The position numbers and the translations under genes are program-made. From Alphaproteobacteria bacterium (lineage in GTDB: Bacteria; Pseudomonadota; Alphaproteobacteria; Caulobacterales; Caulobacteraceae): DNA of 64,000 bases. Within the stretch, counting starts at the first letter, position 1. Every line of letters begins with the position of its first letter. Positions 55,897-64,000 of this stretch are shown here, in pieces. The notes beneath the pieces are model-generated. The model ran no database searches, had not been told where the DNA came from, and was given only the letters and a program-made list of their open reading frames with translations. The stretch covers positions 124,001 through 188,000 of the forward strand of contig JAHJOO010000066.1 of the NCBI GenBank assembly GCA_018820275.1. Reading direction: 5' to 3'.

Positions 55897-56094
55897 TCAG
55901 TTCCCGCCCGGCGCGGCCGGGGCCGAGACTTCCGGCAGATTGACGTCGACGTTCACGTCCTTCGTCTCGCTGCCCATGCCGCCGCGGGCGAAGACGAAAT
56001 AGGCCACGATGGCCAGCACGACCACGATCGCGCCGACGATGAAAGCCATGCCGGTGTTCCCACCGCCGCCGTTGGTGTTGATGTTGTCGGCCAT
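55897..56094 (-). CDS. Small single-span membrane protein, paralog B
   Basis: A 65-residue protein: MADNINTNGGGGNTG, a membrane segment MAFIVGAIVVVLAIVAYFVFA, then GGMGSETKDVNVDVNLPEVSAPAAP. The Gly-rich lead, the single span and the (D)VNVDVNLP tail parallel paralog A. A GAGGAGGACTT sequence lies 7-16 nt upstream, so translation is likely. It is transcribed first of the pair. The lengths and charge suggest an inner-membrane protein with its tail in the periplasm, which is inference. Confidence 0.65.
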   Translation of the reverse strand: MADNINTNGGGGNTGMAFIVGAIVVVLAIVAYFVFARGGMGSETKDVNVDVNLPEVSAPAAPGGN

Positions 56095-56217
56095 TCGAAG
56101 TCCTCCTCAGGGGCATCCCTGTCCGGCGATGAGAACGGGGGCGTGGGCGCAACGGTTCCGCTCGGCCAAGGCCAAGGCTGACATCCGCGGCCGGTCTCCT
56201 TATGTTCCCTCGTCCGC

Positions 56218-58560
56218 ATGACCGAATCCGCCCCCCGCATCTCCGACCTCGCCCGCGCCCGCGCGCCCGAAGGCGCGCTGCAGAGCGCGCCGAACGACTG
56301 GCTGACCGGTCTCAACCCGGAACAGCGCGAGGCCGTGGAGACGACCGAGGGCCCGGTGCTGGTCCTCGCCGGCGCCGGCACGGGCAAGACGCGCGTGCTG
56401 ACCACGCGGCTGGCCCACATCCTGGCGACCGGCCGCGCCCGCCCGTGGGAGCTGCTGGCCGTCACCTTCACCAACAAGGCGGCGCGCGAGATGCGCGAGC
56501 GGATCACTCACCTGATCGGCCCCTCGGCCGAGGGGCTGCGCTGGCTGGGCACCTTCCACTCGATCGCCGCCCAGATCCTGCGCCGCCACGCCGAGCTGGT
56601 CGGACTGAAGTCGACCTTCACCATCCTGGACACCGACGACCAGGAGCGCCTGCTGAAGCAGGTGCTGGAGGCCGAGAACGTCGACACCAAGCGCTGGACG
56701 CCGCGCTCCTTCGCCGGCGTGATCGACCAGTGGAAGAACCGCGGCTGGACGCCCGAAAAACTGCCGCCGGGCGAGGACTTTGCCGCCGGCAAGGGGCAGA
56801 AGCTGTACGGCCTCTATCAGGCCCGCCTGCGCACGCTCAACGCCTGCGACTTCGGCGACCTGTTGTTGCATAATCTCACGATCCTGTCACAGTACACGGA
56901 TGTTGCAGAGGAATACCGCAAGAGGTTCCGGTACATCCTGGTCGATGAATACCAGGACACCAACGTGGCCCAGTACCTGTGGCTGCGCCTGCTGACCTCC
57001 TCGACCGGCAACGTCTGCTGCGTCGGCGACGACGACCAGTCGATCTATGGCTGGCGCGGGGCCGAGGTGGACAACATCCTGCGCTTCGAGCGGGACTTCC
57101 CGGGCGCGAAGATCGTCAAGCTGGAGCGCAACTACCGCTCCACCAGCCATATCCTCGGCGCGGCCTCGGGCCTGATCGCGGCCAACAAGGGCCGGCTGGG
57201 CAAGACCCTGTGGACCGAGGACCAGACCGGCGACAGGGTCCGCGTGCGCGGCGTCTGGGACGGCGAGGCCGAGGCCCGGCTGATCGCCGACGAGATCGAG
57301 ATCGCACGCCGAACTGACATGAACTACAAGGACATGGCCGTCCTTGTTCGCGCATCATTTCAGATGCGGGCGTTCGAGGAACGCTTCGTCATGCTGGCCA
57401 TCCCCTATCAGGTCATCGGCGGCCCGCGCTTCTTCGAGCGCGCCGAGATCCGCGACGCGCACGCCTATCTGCGCCTGATCCTGTCGGAAGACGACGACCT
57501 CGCCTTCGAGCGGATCGTCAACGTGCCCAAGCGCGGCATCGGTGACACCAGCGTGCAGAAGATCCTGCACATGGCCCGCCTGTCGGGCGTCTCAGCCATG
57601 ACGGCGGTGCGCGAGCTGATCACCTCGGACGAACTGCAGGCCCGCACGCGCACGGCGCTGGCCAATTTCGTGCGCGACCTGGACCGCTGGCGCGCGCTGG
57701 CCGAGGACACCCCGCACTGGACCCTGACCGAGACCATCCTCGAAGAGTCCGGCTACACCGAGATGCAGAAGGCCGACCGCACCTCGGGCCAGACGCGTCT
57801 GGAGAACCTCAAGGAGCTGGTGCAGTCGATGCAGGGGTTCGAGACCCTGCTGGCCTATCTGGAGCACGTCTCGCTGGTCATGGACCTGGACCGCGGCGAC
57901 GGCGACGGGTCCGAAAGCGGCTCGGTCCAGATCATGACCCTGCACGGCGCCAAGGGGCTGGAGTTCCCGCTGGTTTTCCTGCCGGGCTGGGAGGAAGGCG
58001 TCTTCCCCAGCCAGCGCAGCATCGACGAGAAGGGCGAGAAGGGCCTCGAGGAGGAGCGCCGCCTCGCCTACGTCGGCGTCACCCGCGCCAAGCGCGACGC
58101 CCGCATCTCGTTCGCCGCCAACCGCTTGGTCTACGGCCGCTGGACCAGCCAGCTGCCCAGCCGCTTCGTCGACGAACTGCCCCTCGACCACGTCGAGCCC
58201 GAGAGCGAGACCGGCTACTACGGCGCGTCCGCGGGCCTGAAAGAGGCCAAGAGCCGCTGGGACGAGGCCCCCAGCTTCGGCAGCGGCTATTCCAGCCCCG
58301 GCTGGAAACGCGGCCAGGCCTTCGCCGCCGCCCGCCAGCCCACCGACCGCCCTGCGAGGCAAGCCTTGATCGAAGGCGACGGCCGCCTCATCGCCACCGG
58401 CGACCCCGGCGCGGGCTCCGGCTGGACCCGGGGCACGCGCGTGTTTCACCAGAAGTTCGGCTACGGCCTGGTCAAGGCCGTCGAGGGCAACAAGCTGGTC
58501 GTGGCCTTCGACAAGGCGGGCGAGAAGAAGGTGATCGACACCTTTGTGGAGCGGGCGTGA
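56218..58560 (+). CDS. uvrD: UvrD/PcrA-type DNA helicase
   Basis: A 780-residue superfamily 1A 3'-5' helicase. It has GLNPEQREAVETTEGPVLVLAGAGTGKTRVLTTRLAHI (motifs Q and I), LAVTFTNKAAREMRERI (Ia), VDEYQDTNVAQYLWLRLL (II), VGDDDQSIYGWRGA (III), LERNYRSTSHIL (IV), MTLHGAKGLEFPLVFLPGWEEGVFP (V) and ERRLAYVGVTRAKRDARIS (VI). The C-terminal part includes FGYGLVKAVEGNKLVVAFDKAGEKKVIDTFV, a Tudor-like tail seen in PcrA/UvrD. It removes proteins and strands during repair and replication. Confidence 0.96.
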   Translation: MTESAPRISDLARARAPEGALQSAPNDWLTGLNPEQREAVETTEGPVLVLAGAGTGKTRVLTTRLAHILATGRARPWELLAVTFTNKAAREMRERITHLIGPSAEGLRWLGTFHSIAAQILRRHAELVGLKSTFTILDTDDQERLLKQVLEAENVDTKRWTPRSFAGVIDQWKNRGWTPEKLPPGEDFAAGKGQKLYGLYQARLRTLNACDFGDLLLHNLTILSQYTDVAEEYRKRFRYILVDEYQDTNVAQYLWLRLLTSSTGNVCCVGDDDQSIYGWRGAEVDNILRFERDFPGAKIVKLERNYRSTSHILGAASGLIAANKGRLGKTLWTEDQTGDRVRVRGVWDGEAEARLIADEIEIARRTDMNYKDMAVLVRASFQMRAFEERFVMLAIPYQVIGGPRFFERAEIRDAHAYLRLILSEDDDLAFERIVNVPKRGIGDTSVQKILHMARLSGVSAMTAVRELITSDELQARTRTALANFVRDLDRWRALAEDTPHWTLTETILEESGYTEMQKADRTSGQTRLENLKELVQSMQGFETLLAYLEHVSLVMDLDRGDGDGSESGSVQIMTLHGAKGLEFPLVFLPGWEEGVFPSQRSIDEKGEKGLEEERRLAYVGVTRAKRDARISFAANRLVYGRWTSQLPSRFVDELPLDHVEPESETGYYGASAGLKEAKSRWDEAPSFGSGYSSPGWKRGQAFAAARQPTDRPARQALIEGDGRLIATGDPGAGSGWTRGTRVFHQKFGYGLVKAVEGNKLVVAFDKAGEKKVIDTFVERA

Positions 58561-58591
58561 TGAAGCGGCCGAGGTGTGGTAAGCTCGCCAG

Positions 58592-58861
58592 ATGGCCGAT
58601 GGCGCGCTGAACCTGACCTTGGACGACTACGCCAGCGCCAAGTTGGCGGAGAAGGCCAAGGCGCTCGACATGTCGCCTGAGCAGCTCGCAATACTTCTTC
58701 TGGGCCAGCAGCTGTTCGACCACGAAGACTTCACCTGGATGAATGGCGACCCCCGCAAGCCGCTTCCGCCGTTCGATCAGAACGAGCCGACCTATGAGCT
58801 GGAAGAGGTGCTGGCGGAGTTCAGCGCCGAGTTGGATCGGCGGTTGGCCGCCAAGGCATGA
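58592..58861 (+). CDS. Antitoxin-like protein of a ParDE/RelBE-type module
   Basis: An 89-residue protein. The first half (LNLTLDDYASAKLAEKAKALDMSPEQLAILLLGQQLFDHEDF) looks like a ribbon-helix-helix or RelB-like DNA-binding region. The acidic C-terminus (EPTYELEEVLAEFSAELDRRLAAKA) is suited to wrap a toxin. Its stop overlaps the ATG of the ParE-like gene by 4 nt, the normal antitoxin-first order. The call rests mainly on that pairing. Confidence 0.75.
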   Translation: MADGALNLTLDDYASAKLAEKAKALDMSPEQLAILLLGQQLFDHEDFTWMNGDPRKPLPPFDQNEPTYELEEVLAEFSAELDRRLAAKA

Positions 58862-59139
58862 GGGTCGTTCTGGGCGGACGGGCCCGGGCAGACCTTTGGC
58901 TTCAACTCGACTGGCTAGGCTCCTTGAGCCCTCGAGCGGCCAAGCAAGCCGAAGCCCGGATCATCGCCGCATTGCGCACCTTGGGCGAGCAGCCGCGCGT
59001 CGGCCGACAAGTGCACGTCGATGGCCTGCGAGAGTGGTCGATCCATTTCGGAGCCTACGGCTACGTGCTTCAGTATCGCATCCTTCGCGACCACATACGC
59101 GTCATGCGCCTGTACCACGGCGCACAAGACCGCCGCTGA
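58858..59139 (+). CDS. ParE-family toxin
   Basis: A 93-residue toxin of the RelE/ParE superfamily: RVVLGGRARADLWLQLDWLGSLSPRAAKQAEARIIAALRTLGEQPRVGRQVHVDGLREWSIHFGAYGYVLQYRILRDHIRVMRLYHGAQDRR. The closing Y-V-L-Q-Y-R..I.V..L.HG.Q pattern is typical. ParE proteins poison DNA gyrase. It is intact, unlike the CcdB toxin 7 kb upstream, and overlaps its antitoxin gene. Confidence 0.88.
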   Translation: MRVVLGGRARADLWLQLDWLGSLSPRAAKQAEARIIAALRTLGEQPRVGRQVHVDGLREWSIHFGAYGYVLQYRILRDHIRVMRLYHGAQDRR

Positions 59140-60494
59140 CCCCCGCCCCCTAACCCCCCCTTAACACGCCACCCGCCACCCTGCCCCGGTGCGCGATTCC
59201 GCCCTGACCGCCGCTCCGCCCGACCCCGCCCCGACGTGGTGGGAGACGGCGGCGTGCGTCTTCATCCTGTTCATGCTGACCGGCGCCCTGATCGGGCCGA
59301 TCTTCGCCCCGACGCAGGAGGAGACGCCGATCCTGCGGCTGGCCTGGCTGCCGGTCTATGCGATGACGGCGGGGCTGCTGCTTTACCGGATCGACCGCCT
59401 GTGGCGCGCCTGGCCGGCCATGGTGGCCATCGGCCTGCTGGTGCTGTGGGCCTGGGCCTCGAAATACTGGTCGCTGTTCCCCGAGGTGACGTCCCGCCGC
59501 GCCATCGCCCTGGCCATCTCCTGCGGCTTCGCCCTGTATCTCGGCGCCGCCTTCCGCGGGCCGCATCTGCCGCGCCTGCTGATGCGCACCGGCCTGATCA
59601 TGGCCGTCGGCAGCCTGATCATGGTCTTCGCCTTGCCGACCTACGGCGTGCACCAGGCCGACAACGCCGGCCTGTGGCGCGGCCTCTGGTACGAGAAGAA
59701 CCAGATGGGCGCCGTCATGGTCATCGTCGCCACGGCCTCGGCCGCCTGCCTGGCCTCGCCCGACCGGCGTCGCCTGGTCCCCGCCCTGGCCCTCGTCTTC
59801 GCCTCGGCCCTGGTGCTGGCCACCCAGTCCAAGACCTCCCTGCTCTGCCTCGTGCTGGGCGTCGGCCTGATCGCCGGCTTCTGGACCATGCGTCAGGGCG
59901 GTGCCGCCTTCGCCGTCTTCGCCGTCTGGGCCGCCGTCGCCGCCGCCGGCGCGGGCTTTCTGATCTGGGACAGCCACTCCGTCGAAATCCTCGAGGTGCT
60001 GGGCAAGGACCCGTCCCTGACCGGCCGCACCGAGATCTGGGAAGCGCTGATGACCCGCGTGGCCGAACGCCCCTGGACGGGCTGGGGCTACGGTGCCTTC
60101 TGGGAGCGCGACAGCGTCCCGGCCGACTGGATCCGCGTCGAGACCGGCTGGCTGGTGCCCAATGCCCACCACGGCTGGATCGACGTCCTCGTCCAGCTGG
60201 GCTGGCCCGGTGCCCTGATGGTCGGCGGCATGGCGGTCTTCGCCGTCGCCGCTTCGGTCCTGCGCTCCAGCCGCGCCGGCGTGCAGGAGGGCTGGTGGGC
60301 GCTGGGCTTCCTCGCCGCCTTCGTCATGCTCAGCCTGTCGGAAAGTATCCTCATGGCCCACCAGGGCCTGCCGTGGGTGCTGTTCCTCGCCGTGGTCACG
60401 CGCGCCGTCCTGCCCGATTCCATCCCCGTCCCGCTTGCTCCCGATCCGCGCGGGGTCTACCGGAGCCGTCCCCGAATCGTCCCATCATCGGCCC

Positions 60495-62585
<2,091 letters not shown>

Positions 62586-63423
62586 CGCGCCCGGCCGGGG
62601 CACCGGGCGCGCGAGGGTGCCCCCCCCGTCCTTCTCCCCTTGTGGGTGGAGGCGAGGCGCATCGCGCCGATCCGACGGGTGGCAGGCGAAGCCTGACGGA
62701 TGCGGGGTCTCTCCGGCCCCTGTCGTTGCAAACGATGAGGCCATCGCCTGGGCAACCCCTCATCCGACCTCGCTCCGCGACGCCACCTTCTCCCGCAAGG
62801 CGAGAAGGATGCCGTCGACCGACCCGTCTCCATTGTGGCGATCCGCGCCGGAAACCTGCGCGCAATCAGCGGCCTGAGTAAAACTCCGGCCTTTCCTTCG
62901 CCGTCAGTCCCCCCGCGTGCCAACCTCCTCCCCGGTTCCGTCGCAGGGAAGGGCGCAAGGCCTTGCGAGCTTGTCGCGGCGGGAGCGGTTCGAGCGGGGG
63001 TTGGTGTCGGGGGCTCATATGTCCCCGACCGGCCGGCGTCGGCGTGAACCTGCAAGGTCGTGGCCATCGGAGGTGGGCGGCGGCGCGGGGGCCTGCGTGC
63101 TTCGGCACGAAGGATCAGGCTGGCGATCATGGCGGTTCACGGGAAGGACCGCGTCCGGGGCCGGGGCTCGCAAGTCTCCCGCCCGCCCGCCGAAGGCGCG
63201 TCCGTTAGTCGCCAAGCAGCGGCCCTGTGCGGTGGATACGTCCACCTCGGACAGCTTTCGATCAGACGGACCGCGCGGAGCGCTCAACCTTCGTCGAAAC
63301 GGTAACTCACACTCAGCATCCGGGCGAAGGCCCGGCGCTCCGCCCGCCCTTTCCAACTCCGCGTGAAAACGCGGGGCGACACACCAATTCTTCCGTCCGT
63401 GAGGGCAGCATCACCGAGGTCAC
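62586..63423. other. Non-coding stretch between parE and the next gene
   Basis: No frame in these 838 nt shows a convincing protein. The short frames on both strands are arginine- and proline-rich shadows without ribosome binding sites. The stretch holds one large inverted repeat (62630-62810), a hairpin at 63006-63029 (GTCGGGG/CCCCGAC) and a short hairpin at 63232-63245 (GTGGA/TCCAC). It may contain decayed genes. Promoters for the next genes would lie near its right end. Confidence 0.5.
62630..62810. repeat. Large imperfect inverted repeat (REP-like intergenic element)
   Basis: The left part begins CCTTCTCCCCTTGTGGG (62630) and ends near GACGGATGCGGGG (62694-62706). The right part (about 62751-62810) is its imperfect reverse complement, with CCCCTCATCCG and CCCGCAAGGCGAGAAGG. 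The two arms can form a long cruciform or RNA hairpin of about 60 bp with mismatches. Its GAGAAGG...GGATGAGGGG theme resembles dispersed intergenic repeats of Caulobacterales. I see no second copy in this window. Confidence 0.6.
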
Positions 63424-63615
63424 ATGTCCCGTCCAAAACACCCCCGCCGCCCGCGTCCCGAACCCGATGACCCGGTTGCGCTCGCCAAGGCAGGGGCCGA
63501 GCTCGAGGCCCGGCTCGACCAGCTGCGCGCCACCATCGAGGAGAAGCGGCGCGAGGGCTGGAACTTCACCCCGAGAGCGCCCGCGGCCGGGGCCTTGCCG
63601 CCGGAGGCATGCTAG
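63424..63615 (+). CDS. Small charged protein of unknown function
   Basis: A 63-residue protein: MSRPKHPRRPRPEPDDPVALAKAGAELEARLDQLRATIEEKRREGWNF. A basic Pro-rich lead is followed by a coiled-coil-like helix with heptad spacing of leucines and alanines. A GAGG sequence 5 nt before the ATG supports translation. No family recognised. It lies 9 nt upstream of the sulfurtransferase gene. Confidence 0.5.
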   Translation: MSRPKHPRRPRPEPDDPVALAKAGAELEARLDQLRATIEEKRREGWNFTPRAPAAGALPPEAC

Positions 63616-63624
63616 GTTCGCGCC

Positions 63625-64000
63625 ATGTCCGGGCCTCTCATCTCCACCGCCGAGCTCGCCGATCGTCTGTTCGACCCGGCGCTGCGGCTGCTCGACGCCA
63701 GCTGGCATCTGGGCGGCCGCGACGCCCGGGCGGAGTTCCTTGAAGCCCGCATCCCCGGCGCCCGCTTCCATGATCTCGAGGCCGCCTCTGACCCCGCCTC
63801 GCCCTTGCCCCATATGCTGCCGACCCCCGCCGCGTTCGCGCGCCACGCCGGCGCGCTGGGCCTGAGCGCCGACACGCCCCTCGTCGTCTACGACGCCGCG
63901 GGCCTGTTCTCGGCGGCGCGCGTGCGCTGGATGCTGCGGGTCATGGGGGCCCGCGACGTGCGGCTGCTGGACGGCGGCCTGCCGAAATGGCGCGCCGAGG
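63625..64000 (+). CDS. sseA: 3-mercaptopyruvate/thiosulfate sulfurtransferase, N-terminal part (cut by window edge)
   Basis: The frame from ATG 63625 is open at the window edge (125 codons). It reads MSGPLISTAELADRLFDPALRLLDASWHLGG, then EFLEARIPGARFHDLEAASDPASPLPHMLPT and LVVYDAAGLFSAARVRWMLRVMGARDVRLLDGGLPKW. This is the inactive N-terminal rhodanese domain of SseA-type enzymes. The catalytic C-terminal rhodanese domain, with its Cys, would lie beyond the window. The family transfers sulfur from 3-mercaptopyruvate. Confidence 0.9.
   Translation, partial: MSGPLISTAELADRLFDPALRLLDASWHLGGRDARAEFLEARIPGARFHDLEAASDPASPLPHMLPTPAAFARHAGALGLSADTPLVVYDAAGLFSAARVRWMLRVMGARDVRLLDGGLPKWRAE

Noticed and set aside
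63006..63029. Hairpin GTCGGGG/CCCCGAC as a terminator of parE
   Set aside because: It lies more than 400 nt after the parE stop and lacks a T-run, so no such role can be assigned.

Overview
The window is a gene-dense, very GC-rich chromosomal segment from an alphaproteobacterium, most likely a member of the Caulobacterales and Brevundimonas-like. The supporting signs are a circularly permuted two-piece tmRNA with an ANDNF-type tag, an alphaproteobacterial SspB beside it, a pyruvate dehydrogenase operon whose E1 beta subunit carries its own lipoyl domain, DUF5076 and DUF4169 proteins, and many GTG/TTG starts with 1-4 nt stop/start overlaps. It is mostly core genome. I see no prophage, insertion sequence or CRISPR array.

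Layout. 1-2.2 kb: start of a polyprenyl sugar transferase, two tRNA-Ser genes and an oxygenase-like protein without a Rieske domain. 2.3-7 kb: DJ-1/PfpI protein, RlpA, then the overlapping operon tmk-holB-tatD-MBL hydrolase. 7-10.7 kb: exported hydrolase and a secreted LVIVD/DUF305 pair. 10.7-19.2 kb (minus strand): pdhA-pdhB-DUF5076-pdhC-lpd plus a coupled small ORF, ftsB, eno, a lipoprotein and rpmF. 19.2-22.9 kb: two GNATs, an LhgO-like oxidase, a COQ10-like protein and lipA. 22.9-31.4 kb: acyl-AMP ligase, DoxX, plsY-dprA, topA, ohr, cobS. 31.5-36.4 kb: higBA, GNAT, oligopeptidase B, trypsin-like lipoprotein, tRNA-Gln and tRNA-Pro. 36.5-40.2 kb: ferric-iron ABC transporter behind a possible Fur site. 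40.3-46.5 kb: DUF1993, ilvC, DUF924, thyA-folA, a YbjQ-like gene, Mrp, miaA. 46.5-48.8 kb: ssrA, sspB, a caspase-fold lipoprotein, a GFA protein. 48.7-56.1 kb: RusA, cyclophilin, fumC, a broken ccdAB module, small proteins, EamA, COQ4, SIMPL and a pair of tiny membrane paralogs. 56.2-64 kb: UvrD/PcrA helicase, a ParDE-like pair, O-antigen ligase-like protein, parE, an 838-nt non-coding stretch with an inverted repeat, and the start of sseA.

Functional links. The pdh operon and lipA both concern lipoylated enzymes. ssrA and sspB are the tag RNA and the ClpXP adaptor of the same quality-control route. tmk, thyA and folA serve thymidylate supply. plsY and the acyl-AMP ligase serve lipid metabolism. 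The observations most worth following up are the frameshifted CcdB toxin, the oxygenase that keeps its iron site but has no Rieske domain, a cysteine-free Mrp protein, the ssrA/sspB block with a variant tag, the divergent ilvC/DUF924 start codons sharing CATG, and the DUF305/LVIVD secreted pair. No complete new multi-gene system could be established from sequence alone.
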